64,000 nucleotides of DNA, taken from assembly GCF_022354825.1 (NCBI RefSeq), contig NZ_CP031168.1:5705501-5769500 (forward strand). The letters run 5' to 3'. Numbering within the stretch: the first letter of the stretch is position 1; each line of letters begins with the position of its first letter. Of this stretch, positions 1 through 8,970 are shown piece after piece. The translations under genes and the position numbers were made by a program. Under the pieces are notes generated by a model that was not told where the DNA came from, did not search any database, and worked only from the letters and a program-made list of their open reading frames with translations. The DNA is from Paenibacillus sp. H1-7. Lineage in GTDB: Bacteria > Bacillota > Bacilli > Paenibacillales > NBRC-103111.

Positions 1-1037
1 TTAACATAATCGGTAATCCGGTCGCACTCTTTGTAACGCAAGTTTTCTACATTGTAAAAACGGGATGTGCCTTCGGCAAATACGGCTGCGGCTACCATCG
101 CCAGCACGGCATCGGTAAAATGATCGCCGTCGAATTCACCCGCTGTGAGCCGCTGATTCCCCAATACATGAACAACGCCGTTCTCATGAGTCAGGTTCAC
201 GCCCATAGCCCGAAGCACATCGACGACAGCCTTTTCCCCTTGTCTGCTCTTCTCTTCAAGCCGGAGCACTTTGACATCGGAATTCGTTACGGCCGCTGCG
301 GCCAATATGGCTGCGGAGCCGGGATAGTCGCCTTGTACGACGTATTTTTGCGGCAAATACTTTTGACGGCCCGGAATTTTGTAATGCATCAGATCGTCCG
401 TTGCTTCGATCTTGACTCCCGCTTGAGCGATAACCTCCAGCGTTTGTCCTACGATGACTTTGGATTTGAGATCGTGCAGAACTTCAATCTCGCTGTCTTC
501 ATCCAGCAGCGGTGTCATAAACAGCAGGGAGCTAAGGAACTGGGAGCTCACGTTGCCCGATACCTTGATCTTGCCGCCGCGAGGCTTGCCGCCGCGAATC
601 GTAATCGGCAGTTTTCCTTCGCGATGCTCGATTTCGATCCCCATCTGCTGGAGCGCATCGATCAAATCGTCGTGAGGACGTTTCCCGAGGGAATCCGGAT
701 ACTTGTTGATGAACGTCAACTCAGGGCAAAATGCCGCGATCGACATCAAAAAACGGAGCACCGCGCCTGCATTGCCTACGTTCAGTTCCGACACATGCTT
801 CGGATTGCGGCCGAAGCCTTGAATCGTCATCTTCTCTTCGTCTTCCTCGACGACGGCTCCCAAGTCACGAATACAGCGGCGCATTGCATCACTGTCTTCA
901 CTGTGGGCAGGATAATAGATGGTGCTTGTCCCTTCCGCCAGTGCAGCGATCAGCATGTATCTGGTCGTATAGTTTTTGGAGGATAACGCGTTGATAGTTC
1001 CCTCTAGTTTATTTGTCGGTTTTACAATAGCTTTCAT
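1..1037 (-). CDS. aroA: 3-phosphoshikimate 1-carboxyvinyltransferase (EPSP synthase), C-terminus cut by window edge
   Basis: Transfers the enolpyruvyl group of PEP to shikimate-3-phosphate in aromatic amino acid synthesis. Reading from ATG at 1037, the protein starts MKAIVKPT and shows the substrate-binding SSKNYTTR stretch (lysine kept), the loop NVGNAGAVLRF, then GKRPHDDLIDAL, IRGGKPRGGK, VSSQFLS, QGDYPGSAAI, EFDGDHFTDA and RYKECDRI. These are landmarks of the family in the right order. About 345 residues are inside the window; the usual length is about 430, so the last 80 or so lie to the left. The loop after GNAG differs from the E. coli-type TAMRP. No ribosome-binding site stands out beyond AGGAGA just upstream. 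The shikimate kinase gene lies nearby. Confidence 0.95.
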   Translation of the reverse strand, partial: MKAIVKPTNKLEGTINALSSKNYTTRYMLIAALAEGTSTIYYPAHSEDSDAMRRCIRDLGAVVEEDEEKMTIQGFGRNPKHVSELNVGNAGAVLRFLMSIAAFCPELTFINKYPDSLGKRPHDDLIDALQQMGIEIEHREGKLPITIRGGKPRGGKIKVSGNVSSQFLSSLLFMTPLLDEDSEIEVLHDLKSKVIVGQTLEVIAQAGVKIEATDDLMHYKIPGRQKYLPQKYVVQGDYPGSAAILAAAAVTNSDVKVLRLEEKSRQGEKAVVDVLRAMGVNLTHENGVVHVLGNQRLTAGEFDGDHFTDAVLAMVAAAVFAEGTSRFYNVENLRYKECDRITDYV

Positions 1038-1137
1038 GAATATGTATCTCTCCTGTTCTGCGAAAAAATTGTGAATGATTTTCCTATGCAGATTACAGCC
1101 AGTTTACCATACGCCCTATGGGATGGAAACCGCCAGT

Positions 1138-1167
1138 TTGACACCAGATCTATTTTCTCTATATCAT
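1138..1167 (+). promoter_or_regulatory. predicted sigma-A promoter of the rhodanese gene
   Basis: TTGACA at 1138-1143 and TATCAT at 1162-1167 are 18 bases apart and lie about 55 bases upstream of the rhodanese start. Seen in the sequence; not proved. Confidence 0.55.
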
Positions 1168-1221
1168 AGAAATGCAAAAGCTGCATCACCTATTCGACAC
1201 CCTATTGGAGGTTTCATTAAA

Positions 1222-1515
1222 ATGCAAACGATTACCCCTCAACAGCTAAAACAGCGCCTCGCACAAGGCGAAAAGCTCGATATTATCGATGTTCGGGAAG
1301 CCGAGGAGGTTGCTCTGGGAATGATCCCAGGCGCCGTTCACATTCCATTGATGGAAATCCCGGACAGACTGTCGGAAATTCCTAATGACCGTGAAACCAT
1401 TCTTGTATGCAGAAGCGGCAACCGCAGCGGGAGAGCGTATGACTTCTTGACCGCCCAAGGCTTCACGAAGCTGAAGAATATGAGCGGCGGCATGCTCGAA
1501 TGGGAGCAGCTCTAA
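1222..1515 (+). CDS. single-domain rhodanese-like sulfurtransferase
   Basis: A 97-residue single rhodanese domain. The start ATG at 1222 is chosen because GGAGG sits at 1207-1211, 10 bases upstream; a longer open frame to 1075 has no such site. Residues 20-25 read DIIDVRE, and the active-site loop is CRSGNRSG with the catalytic Cys at residue 63. The six-residue loop CRSGNRS is the type found in thiosulfate or persulfide sulfurtransferases of the GlpE/PspE kind rather than Cdc25-like phosphatases. The cytoplasmic protein has no signal peptide. It converges on aroK with a gap of three bases. Its sulfur donor cannot be told from sequence. Confidence 0.9.
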   Translation: MQTITPQQLKQRLAQGEKLDIIDVREAEEVALGMIPGAVHIPLMEIPDRLSEIPNDRETILVCRSGNRSGRAYDFLTAQGFTKLKNMSGGMLEWEQL

Positions 1516-1518
1516 TGG

Positions 1519-2025
1519 CTAGTTGTTCCAATTAGCGATAATCTTGTCCGCGATTTCCTCCAGCGTCAAAGCGCTGGTATCGATCTTTAAATCCGCGAAG
1601 TCGTAAGCATGCTTGCGGACTTCCAGCAGCGTATGTACTCTTTCTTCCACATTGCCTTGTACGAGAGGACGGTTCTGATCCTGGCTCACGCGATCAATAA
1701 TCGTCTTAGCGTCCGCCGTCAACGCGACGACGTAACCCTTCTCCTGCATCACCCTGCGGTTTTGTTCCGACAAAACCGCACCGCCTCCGGTGGCCACAAT
1801 CTGATTCGTCCTCTCCAGCGAAGCGCGTATCACTTCACTCTCCACTTGCCTGAACCCCGCTTCTCCGATCGTTGCGAACATTTCGCTGATCGTAACCCCT
1901 TGCCTAGCTTCAATCTCATCGTCCGTATTGGCAAAGTGCCAGCCCAATCGTTCCGACAGCACCTTCCCTACCGACGTCTTACCTGTTCCCATAAAGCCTA
2001 TAAGCACAATATTGGACTTTTCCAA
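1519..2025 (-). CDS. aroK: shikimate kinase
   Basis: Phosphorylates shikimate with ATP, the step before the aroA reaction. The 168-residue length is normal. The Walker A motif GFMGTGKT is at residues 10-17, the substrate-binding TDDEIE near 34-39 and the TGGGAV loop near 80. The lid arginine region (QDQNRPLVQG) is present. The start is preceded by AGAGGTGTG on the minus strand. It lies close to aroA on the same strand, but the opposite-strand rhodanese gene separates them, so they are not one transcript. Confidence 0.96.
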   Translation of the reverse strand: MEKSNIVLIGFMGTGKTSVGKVLSERLGWHFANTDDEIEARQGVTISEMFATIGEAGFRQVESEVIRASLERTNQIVATGGGAVLSEQNRRVMQEKGYVVALTADAKTIIDRVSQDQNRPLVQGNVEERVHTLLEVRKHAYDFADLKIDTSALTLEEIADKIIANWNN

Positions 2026-2188
2026 TGTTTCACACCTCTTGACAACTTCTTTCTAACCTTACAATCATACCATACGTACAGGATGATGAATAGAAACCGT
2101 ACAAAAATCATAGGATGGAGTGTGAATAAACTCCAGTCATTCTTGCTAAGATGTTACTATGAAACTCATAACAAGGAGAGATGAATCG

Positions 2189-2530
2189 TTGACGCGTTCA
2201 GCCTTGTCGCCTTCTTCAGGCATTGTTCCCAATGCCGTCCAGCATAAGCTGGAGCAAATTATGGACCCCGCTCATTCGTTGTGCAGAGAGGACGTCGTAT
2301 GGATCCTGGAATATATTAAAAAAAAGGTGGCTGAAGAAGATCCTCATTTGATGGACCTTTCCCAACCACGCTTATTACAAAACTTTCGTTATTTTGCGGA
2401 AATATCGTTAATGCTCATTCAGCGCCGCAACGGCTTCGACCAGGAAGCCGACCGACTGCAAACCTGGATTGCCGAGGCTTCCTTCGGCCTGCATCCGGCT
2501 AAACCGCCCAGCGACAGAAAGAGATCTTAA
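2189..2530 (+). CDS. conserved-looking protein of unknown function, 113 residues
   Basis: Not recognised. The TTG start at 2189 is preferred because AAGGAG lies at 2173-2178, ten bases upstream; an in-frame ATG at 2159 lacks a ribosome site. The protein is soluble and helical, with WILEYIKKKVAEEDPH in the middle and a basic C-terminus ending SDRKRS. Its stop overlaps the 3' end of the convergent gnd gene by four bases. No catalytic motif is visible. Confidence 0.7.
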   Translation: MTRSALSPSSGIVPNAVQHKLEQIMDPAHSLCREDVVWILEYIKKKVAEEDPHLMDLSQPRLLQNFRYFAEISLMLIQRRNGFDQEADRLQTWIAEASFGLHPAKPPSDRKRS

Positions 2531-3939
2531 TTTTCCATCCAGTTGAAGTGGAAAGAGCCTTCTTTGTCCAAACGCTTGAACGTATGCGCTCCGAAATAGT
2601 CGCGCTGAGCTTGCAGCAGGTTAGCAGGCAAGCGCTCCGTACGGTAGCTGTCGTAGTAAGCCAATGCCGATGCGAAGGCAGGTACAGGAATACCGCGGGT
2701 TACCGCTGCGGAAACTACCGTTCTCCATGCATCCTGGTAGTTGGTAACTACGCCTTGGAAGTACTCGTCAAGCAGCAGGTTTTTCAATTCAGGGTTGCGA
2801 TCGTATGCATCCTTGATGTTTTGCAGGAAACGGGCACGGATGATGCAGCCGCCGCGGAAGATCATCGCGATGTTGCCGTACTCGAGTCCCCAGTTATATT
2901 CTTCGGATGCCGCTCTCATTTGAGCGAAGCCTTGAGCGTAAGAGCAAATTTTGCTCGCGTACAATGCTTTGCGAACCGCTTCGATGAATTCTTTGCGATC
3001 GCCTTCGAACGCAGGTGCTGTAGGACCGTTCAACACTTTGCTTGCGGCAATACGCTCTTCTTTCATTGCGGAAAGGAAACGCGAGAATACCGATTCCGTG
3101 ATGATGGACAATGGAACGCCCAAATCAAGGGAGCTTTGGCTAGTCCATTTGCCGGTACCTTTTTGACCTGCGGAGTCCAGGATCACGTCAACCATAGGCT
3201 TGCCTGTTTCAGGATCCTTCTTCGTAAAGATATCCGTCGTAATTTCGATCAGGTAGCTGTCCAGCTCCCCTTTGTTCCAGTCGGCGAAAATCTCATGAAG
3301 CTCTTCGGTGCTGACGTTCAGTACGTCCTTCAACAGCTGGTACGCTTCACAAATCAGCTGCATGTCGCCGTACTCGATACCGTTATGCACCATTTTTACG
3401 TAATGGCCGGCACCGTCCGGTCCGATGTATGTGCAGCAAGGATCACCGTTTACTTTAGCGGAGATAGCTGTCAAAATCGGCTCAACCAGCTCATAAGCGT
3501 CTCTTTGTCCGCCCGGCATGATGGAAGGACCTTTCAGCGCGCCTTCTTCACCGCCGGATACGCCTGTGCCGATGAAGCGCAAACCGTGCGCGGACAACTC
3601 TTTGTTTCTGCGCTGCGTATCAGGGAAATAGGCGTTACCTCCGTCGATGATGATGTCGCCCTCTTCGAGATGCGGGATCAAGGATTCGATCGTAGCGTCG
3701 GTGCCCGCACCGGCTTGTACCATGATCAATACTTTGCGAGGCTTCTCCAGAGAAGCTACGAACTCCTCGATGCTGTATGTACCTACCAGGTTTTTCCCTT
3801 TCGCTTCTTCGATCAAAGCGTCCGTTTTCTCACGGGAACGGTTATAAACCGAAACGGTGAAGCCTCTGCTTTCGATGTTCAATGCCAGGTTTTTACCCAT
3901 TACCGCCAATCCGATGACGCCAACTTGTTGTTTTGACAT
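2527..3939 (-). CDS. gndA: 6-phosphogluconate dehydrogenase, NADP-dependent decarboxylating
   Basis: Converts 6-phosphogluconate to ribulose-5-phosphate and CO2 with NADP reduction. The 470 residues match the family. The N-terminus has the Rossmann glycine motif GLAVMGKNLALN, followed by DGGNAYFPDTQRR and the family signature ILDSAGQKGTGKWT; the C-terminus ends HFNWMEN. ATG at 3939 is chosen over an ATG four codons earlier because AAGGAAGG is correctly spaced for it. It lies downstream of the sugar-acid operon on the same strand and would consume the product of the gluconokinase there, either by read-through or from its own promoter in the 230-base gap. Confidence 0.96.
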   Translation of the reverse strand: MSKQQVGVIGLAVMGKNLALNIESRGFTVSVYNRSREKTDALIEEAKGKNLVGTYSIEEFVASLEKPRKVLIMVQAGAGTDATIESLIPHLEEGDIIIDGGNAYFPDTQRRNKELSAHGLRFIGTGVSGGEEGALKGPSIMPGGQRDAYELVEPILTAISAKVNGDPCCTYIGPDGAGHYVKMVHNGIEYGDMQLICEAYQLLKDVLNVSTEELHEIFADWNKGELDSYLIEITTDIFTKKDPETGKPMVDVILDSAGQKGTGKWTSQSSLDLGVPLSIITESVFSRFLSAMKEERIAASKVLNGPTAPAFEGDRKEFIEAVRKALYASKICSYAQGFAQMRAASEEYNWGLEYGNIAMIFRGGCIIRARFLQNIKDAYDRNPELKNLLLDEYFQGVVTNYQDAWRTVVSAAVTRGIPVPAFASALAYYDSYRTERLPANLLQAQRDYFGAHTFKRLDKEGSFHFNWMEN

Positions 3940-4054
3940 ATGGTTTCTCATCCTTCCTTATTTGTAGTTATGAACGATTGGAAATGCATGTTTCCCACTT
4001 CGATCTTTGCCGCCTGCTGCTTGACAGTACAATCGGCCGCTTGCCCGTGAAGGA

Positions 4055-4097
4055 AACCGGGTTGACTAACAGTAAACTTCTTTAGTGCAGCCCGGTT
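4055..4097. repeat. inverted repeat in the gap between the SDR gene and gnd
   Basis: AACCGGGTTG at 4055-4064 pairs with CAGCCCGGTT at 4088-4097 (nine of ten positions) across a 23-base loop. It sits in the 233-base gap between the SDR gene and gnd. It could be a weak terminator for the sugar-acid operon or a leader structure of gnd; the U-tract is poor, so the role is open. Confidence 0.35.
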
Positions 4098-4172
4098 ACT
4101 GCATCACAGCAAGAAAGCCGGCCGGCTCTGATGCCGCACTTCCGCACTTATCGATAGCAGATCGACAGCGTT

Positions 4173-4940
4173 TTAGATCGTCATGGCTCCGTAACCGCCG
4201 TCGACGCGAAGAAGCGAGCCGGTAACAAAGCTGGACGCTTTGTCCGATGCAAGATATACCGCTGCACCTTGCAGCTCTTCCGCTTCACCGAAACGGTTCA
4301 TCGGAGTATGGCGCAGAATGGATTCCGTGCGCTCCGGAGAAAGAATCTTGCGGTTTTGCTCAGCCGGGAAAAAGCCCGGAATGATAGCATTGACGCGTAC
4401 GCGCGCAGGCGCAAACTCACGGGCCAAGAACTTGGTCACGTTGTTAACCGCCGCTTTGGAAGCGGAGTAAGTGAATACTCTCGACAACGGAGGCTCGGAG
4501 GATACGGACGAGATGTTGATGATGCTGCCGCCTTCTCCTTTATCCACCATATGTTTCCCAAACACTTGGCAAGCTAACACAACGCTTTTCAGGTTCACGT
4601 CCATAATAGCGTCCCATTCTTCCATTTTCAACTCAAAAAATGGAGTTGCGCTGTTCATTCCCGGACAGTTCATCAAAACATCGACGCGGCCTGTCCAAGC
4701 CAATACATCCTCAAGCACCTTTTTCAAATCTTCCACGCTCGTTGCATCGGCGGAGAAGGCTTTGGCTTTGCCGCCGACTTCCTCGATCTTTTTCACAACG
4801 GCTTCGGATTTCTCCTGATTCCGGCCGACTACGGCCACATTGGCTCCATGGCCTCCCAGCGCAACTGCCATTGCGCCGCCCAGCGTACTGTTACCCCCGA
4901 TAATAACTGCTGTTTTCCCAGACAAATCAAATAAGTTCAT
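4173..4940 (-). CDS. SDR-family sugar-acid dehydrogenase (gluconate 5-dehydrogenase / mannonate oxidoreductase type)
   Basis: A 255-residue classical short-chain dehydrogenase. The nucleotide loop reads GGNSTLGGA, followed by MNCPG for the usual NAG motif, the catalytic serine in INISSVSS and Y-x3-K in YSASKAAV. The C-terminus ends GSLLRVDGGYG, as in gluconate 5-dehydrogenase and fructuronate/mannonate-type reductases. ATG at 4940 follows GAGGAGG at good spacing. As the last gene after lacI, larA-like and gluconokinase genes, its likely substrate is a hexonate or keto-hexonate. Which one is inference. Confidence 0.85.
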   Translation of the reverse strand: MNLFDLSGKTAVIIGGNSTLGGAMAVALGGHGANVAVVGRNQEKSEAVVKKIEEVGGKAKAFSADATSVEDLKKVLEDVLAWTGRVDVLMNCPGMNSATPFFELKMEEWDAIMDVNLKSVVLACQVFGKHMVDKGEGGSIINISSVSSEPPLSRVFTYSASKAAVNNVTKFLAREFAPARVRVNAIIPGFFPAEQNRKILSPERTESILRHTPMNRFGEAEELQGAAVYLASDKASSFVTGSLLRVDGGYGAMTI

Positions 4941-4993
4941 GGAATATCCTCCTCAAAGTTGGTAAGGCTTATGTACCTCTCGTTGGAGTAAGA

Positions 4994-6547
4994 TTACTTC
5001 GTATGCTCCTTCTGATAAGCAGCTATCGCATCGAATTCATCCTTCAACTGATGGTACACACGTTGATAAATATTTGTCAACTGTTGGTACAGCTGGTGGT
5101 TCTCCGAGTTAGGCAAATGGCTGTGCTGAATCTGCATCCAATTATGCACCGAAGAGAAATCTTGAATTTCGCCCATGGCCAGCATGCCGAGCTGAGCGGC
5201 ACCCAAGCCGGAGCTTTCGATAGAGTTCGGTACGGCAACGGAGCTTCCTGTGACATCGGCCATACATTGCAGCCAAAACTTCGAACGGGCGAACCCGCCG
5301 GAGGCGCGAATTTCTTTGGTCGGTCCGGACAGCTCTTCCAAAGCGCCAAGAACGGAGTTGATCCGGTATACGACGCCTTCCAATACGGCGCGAATCATAT
5401 GCTTCTTCTGATGGTACAGCGACAAGCCGAAGAACACGCCGCGAGCGTTGGCATTCCAATAAGGAGCGCGTTCGCCGGTGAGAAGCGGCAGGAAGATCAG
5501 TCCATCGGAACCGGCTGCAACCTCTTCAGCGAGCGAAGTCAAGTAATCGTAAGGGTCGAGCCCTCTGCGTCTTCCTTCCTCCGCTTCCGCCGTCGCCAGC
5601 TGGTCGCGCACCCAGCGGAACATAATGCCGCCGTTGTTGATAGCCCCGCCGACTACCCAGAAATCTTCCTTCAGGGCATAGCAGAACAATCTTCCCTTCG
5701 GATCGGTTACAGGCTCCCGCACGACGCCGCGCACGGCTCCGCTCGTCCCGATCGTAACGGCGTATACGCCTTCCTCGAAGGCTCCTACGCCGAGATTGGC
5801 AAGCACGCCGTCCGACGCGCCGACAACAAACGGAACATCGGTTGGAAGTCCCATAGCCTGGGCGTATTGTTCCTTCAATCCGGTAAGATAATGCACGGTG
5901 GAAACCGGCTCCGACAGCTGCTCTTCACGAACGCCGCAAGCCTTCAAGGCCAGCTCGTCCCACTTTAAATTGCGCAGGTTGAACAAGCCCGTAGCGCTTG
6001 CCAGCGAGTAGTCGATAACGAATTTACCGAACAGCTTGGCGAATACATATTCCTTGATACCGATAAATTTATAGGCCTTCTCGAAAATATCCGGCTGGTT
6101 GTCACGGAACCACATCAGCTTGAGCAGCGGCGACATCGGGTGCAAAGGCGTCCCGGTGTTCATATAAATTTGATGGCCGTCCAGTTCTTCCTTCAGCTTC
6201 TTGACATAGCCTACGCTCCGGTTGTCGGCGAACGTTATGGATTGCGTCAGCAAATTCAGATCGCGGTCAACGGCAATCAAGCTGTGCATAGCGGAGCTGA
6301 ACGAGACGCACAGCACCTGGCTCGGCAGGATGCGCGCTTTGGCAATGACCGCTTGAATGCCTTGAACCACCGCTTGAAAAATTTCATCCGGATTTTGTTC
6401 CGCCATGTCCGGTCTAGGCGTATAAAGCGGATACTCGATCGAGTTCGATGCGAGTACGCGGCCTTCCTTGTCGATAACCAGCGTCTTGGCGCTGGTCGTC
6501 CCGAGGTCGGCCGCAATAATATACGGCTTCTGTGAAGTCAAGCTCAT
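4994..6547 (-). CDS. gntK: gluconokinase, FGGY family
   Basis: Phosphorylates D-gluconate to 6-phosphogluconate. The 517 residues match FGGY sugar kinases. The N-terminal ATPase motif is AADLGTTSAKTLVID, followed by SFSSAMHSLI; the second domain has TIGTSGAVRG and the FGGY-like closing motif ASGGFARSKFWLQCM. The pattern is closer to GntK of Bacillus than to xylulose or glycerol kinases. Its ATG overlaps the stop of the LarA-like gene as ATGA, so translation is coupled. The product feeds gnd directly downstream. Confidence 0.9.
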   Translation of the reverse strand: MSLTSQKPYIIAADLGTTSAKTLVIDKEGRVLASNSIEYPLYTPRPDMAEQNPDEIFQAVVQGIQAVIAKARILPSQVLCVSFSSAMHSLIAVDRDLNLLTQSITFADNRSVGYVKKLKEELDGHQIYMNTGTPLHPMSPLLKLMWFRDNQPDIFEKAYKFIGIKEYVFAKLFGKFVIDYSLASATGLFNLRNLKWDELALKACGVREEQLSEPVSTVHYLTGLKEQYAQAMGLPTDVPFVVGASDGVLANLGVGAFEEGVYAVTIGTSGAVRGVVREPVTDPKGRLFCYALKEDFWVVGGAINNGGIMFRWVRDQLATAEAEEGRRRGLDPYDYLTSLAEEVAAGSDGLIFLPLLTGERAPYWNANARGVFFGLSLYHQKKHMIRAVLEGVVYRINSVLGALEELSGPTKEIRASGGFARSKFWLQCMADVTGSSVAVPNSIESSGLGAAQLGMLAMGEIQDFSSVHNWMQIQHSHLPNSENHQLYQQLTNIYQRVYHQLKDEFDAIAAYQKEHTK

Positions 6548-7815
6548 TTCTGCAAATTCCCTTCACTGTCAAATTGCAAATCATACGGTTCCGTCAAAAT
6601 TTCGATATCCGGATGATTCTTCGCTTCCTCAAGCAGGTTGACCGAAATTTCGATTTCACCCAAATGAAGTGTATCCTGGATACGGACAAGCTTACATTTC
6701 GTGTAATCTAAAATATTGCACGTTTTCACGCCCGCTTTAATAGCGTAGTAGTCGTTATCCAGCGTCGTGGAAATTTTGGTCGGCGCGCACACGGTGGAGG
6801 TCAATCCGTTGACGAACGTTGCCGCACGGTCCATTTGATCCACCAGCCGCTGCGTCGTGAAATCCGCCGTACCTACGCCGTTCGCATTGCCTTTCGTTTC
6901 CGGAGTCAAATCCAGCACGATCATCTTCGATACATCCGGTCCGCCATGTGCGTACGGAGTCGGATAACGTCCGGTGACGTTAGGATCCATGCCATCGCCG
7001 CTGATGTTCTTACCGATGTAGTCAATAACAAGCACATCGATTTGATCGAACAAAATTTTCGGCAAACGGGCTTTCGCCTCTTCCAGCAGCTCCATTTCAC
7101 GAGCTTCGATCTGGTCGGCAGGAAGCACCTCGATGCGGCAGGTTTGGTCGTATGCATTCTCTACCAGCGCTACGCCGAATAGAATCGGAAGCTTCTTCAG
7201 CATAATATTGGCCATCGCAGGCACGTTCTCGGCCATATATTTGAAGCCGAGCTGATGGCAGGCTTCCGCACCCTTTTGCTTGCCGAGACCGATGGAGATC
7301 ATCTTCATGATTCCGCTCTCGATGCGTCCGCGGAAGGCGGTGTGCGGCTTCACGCGGTTAATGACCACGATGGCGTCCGCCGTCGAAGCGATTTTATCTA
7401 CATAGACCGGAAGACCGTTCGGAAGCTCGTCGAGCTTGACGACTTCCATGGAAGAACGGATAGGCGCGCCCATGGCTTCTTCGGTAACGCCAAGATGATG
7501 CAGCACTTCTTTTTGACCTTCGGCTGTCGCTCCGCCATGGCTTCCCATGCAAGGGACGATGAACGGATGGCCACCGGCTTGCTTGATCGCATCGATCGTT
7601 ACCTTCGTGAACAGAGCGATATTGGCTACACCACGGCTTCCAACCGCTACGGCTACCTGCTGGCCCGGCTTAATGCGGTCAACGGTACCCGGCTTTTTCA
7701 GCTCCTGCTCCAGCACTTCGGACAAATTCTCGATCTTGGTGCCGTCAAACTTTTGACGGATTTTGACCATTTGCGGAATCGGAATATCTTCAAGTACCTG
7801 TCTTAAAATACTCAT
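6544..7815 (-). CDS. LarA-family (nickel-pincer nucleotide-type) hydroxyacid racemase/epimerase homologue
   Basis: A 423-residue member of the lactate racemase family, which inverts the alpha-hydroxy carbon of hydroxyacids with a nickel-pincer nucleotide cofactor. Visible motifs are MGSHGGATAEGQ, the block RVKPHTAFRGRIESGIMKM and the following GLGKQKGAEACH; the Lys and His residues in these blocks fit the cofactor-binding region. ATG at 7815 is chosen for the GGAGG eight bases upstream, which lies inside the end of lacI; an ATG six codons earlier has no such site. Operon neighbours are a gluconokinase and an SDR, so a sugar acid such as gluconate/mannonate is a more likely substrate than lactate. 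No larB/larC/larE cofactor genes are in this window. Confidence 0.85.
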   Translation of the reverse strand: MSILRQVLEDIPIPQMVKIRQKFDGTKIENLSEVLEQELKKPGTVDRIKPGQQVAVAVGSRGVANIALFTKVTIDAIKQAGGHPFIVPCMGSHGGATAEGQKEVLHHLGVTEEAMGAPIRSSMEVVKLDELPNGLPVYVDKIASTADAIVVINRVKPHTAFRGRIESGIMKMISIGLGKQKGAEACHQLGFKYMAENVPAMANIMLKKLPILFGVALVENAYDQTCRIEVLPADQIEAREMELLEEAKARLPKILFDQIDVLVIDYIGKNISGDGMDPNVTGRYPTPYAHGGPDVSKMIVLDLTPETKGNANGVGTADFTTQRLVDQMDRAATFVNGLTSTVCAPTKISTTLDNDYYAIKAGVKTCNILDYTKCKLVRIQDTLHLGEIEISVNLLEEAKNHPDIEILTEPYDLQFDSEGNLQK

Positions 7816-7816
7816 C

Positions 7817-8827
7817 TCAAGCGCCTCCTGCAATCGTTTTGACGGAATCCCGGATCACGAGCTCCGTATGGATGAAGATCGTTTCTTTTTTCACTTGTTT
7901 ATTTTCAATAAGAGACAGCAGCTTGACCGCACCTTCCCGGCTGATTTCCTCAATGGGTCTTCGAACCGTCGTCAGTGCTGGCGATACGAAGCCGGAAAAC
8001 AACTGATCGTCGAAGCCGACAACCGATATATCTCCCGGAACGGACAGCTGCTTCTCGTGAATCGCTTTGATTGCTCCAAGCGCCATTTCGTCGTTACAGC
8101 AAAAAACAGCCGTAGGCGCAGGCTCCAGCTTTAACAGTCGGGCCATGGCGGAATAGCCGCTCTCGACGTCGTAATTCCCGTGTTCCTTGTACTGATCTCT
8201 TACGGTTACCCTGTACCGGTGCATTGCTTCCAAATAACCGTCGCGCCGCGCCTGGGTCGATTTGAAATCTTCTTTCCCCTCAATGATGGCGATATTACGG
8301 TGCCCTTGGGTAATCAAATACTCGACGATACGGTATGCTCCCCGCTGGTCGTCCGGAATCAGGTTCATGACCGGCATGCTGTCGATCTGACGGTTCAGTA
8401 CGACAAGCGGAATTTCCCTCTCGGCCACATATTCGATGAACGGCTGGTCTATGGAGCTCTGGCTCATGACGATGATCCCGTCGTAGCTTTTGCGGTTGAT
8501 TTTCTGGAAATTCTTGTAATCATCGATCCCGCGGACAATCAAATTGTACTGATCTTTTATGACGTCGTTTACACCTTTGACCGCCTCGTACAAGAAGCCC
8601 GCCGAGGTACCGGTATGGAGTGTTGAAAAAAACAGACCCAAGTTGTATGATCGATCAAGGACCAGACTTTTGGCACTGTAATTCGGGGTGTAATTCAAGC
8701 TTGCCGCCAGCTGCTGGATCCGCTCTTTCGTCTCCTGATTGATGAGCGGGCTGTCATTTAACGCTCTGGAGACCGTCGTATGCGAGACGTTGGCCAGCTT
8801 GGCGATGTCTTTGATCGTAACGCTCAA
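7817..8827 (-). CDS. LacI-family transcriptional repressor of the sugar-acid operon
   Basis: 336 residues. The N-terminal helix-turn-helix TIKDIAKLANVSHTTVSRAL is followed by a periplasmic-binding-protein-like effector domain with GDISVVGFDDQLFSGF near the C-terminus, typical of the GntR/RbsR-like LacI family. A TTG start at 8827 is preferred because AGAGGTGG precedes it by five bases; a GTG three codons earlier is possible. The stop precedes the larA-like start by one base and supplies its ribosome site, so the regulator is first gene of the operon it likely controls. The inducer is probably a hexonate (inference from context). Confidence 0.92.
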   Translation of the reverse strand: MSVTIKDIAKLANVSHTTVSRALNDSPLINQETKERIQQLAASLNYTPNYSAKSLVLDRSYNLGLFFSTLHTGTSAGFLYEAVKGVNDVIKDQYNLIVRGIDDYKNFQKINRKSYDGIIVMSQSSIDQPFIEYVAEREIPLVVLNRQIDSMPVMNLIPDDQRGAYRIVEYLITQGHRNIAIIEGKEDFKSTQARRDGYLEAMHRYRVTVRDQYKEHGNYDVESGYSAMARLLKLEPAPTAVFCCNDEMALGAIKAIHEKQLSVPGDISVVGFDDQLFSGFVSPALTTVRRPIEEISREGAVKLLSLIENKQVKKETIFIHTELVIRDSVKTIAGGA

Positions 8828-8970
8828 TCCTACCACCTCTAAAGTTTATCATATCACACAGCTGCACACGTTAACAACGGACAATTTTTGCGATGGATTG
8901 ATCTGTTTTGCGATTTTGCGACATGAAAAATGGCCTGTGCCGTCAACACAGACCATGTCAGCCGTCGTTA
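8828..8970 (-). promoter_or_regulatory. likely promoter region of the sugar-acid operon
   Basis: On the minus strand TTGTTA and TATGAT are 18 bases apart just upstream of lacI, and the spacer carries a GTTAACGTGTGC stretch that could be part of a LacI-type operator. The match is weak. Confidence 0.35.

Noticed and set aside
2548..3936. Long open frame of 462 codons on the plus strand
   Set aside because: It is antisense to the whole of gnd and mirrors its codon pattern; no ribosome site and low-complexity composition.
5003..5968. 321-codon open frame antisense to gluconokinase
   Set aside because: Shadow of a well-supported gene in a GC-rich third-position pattern.
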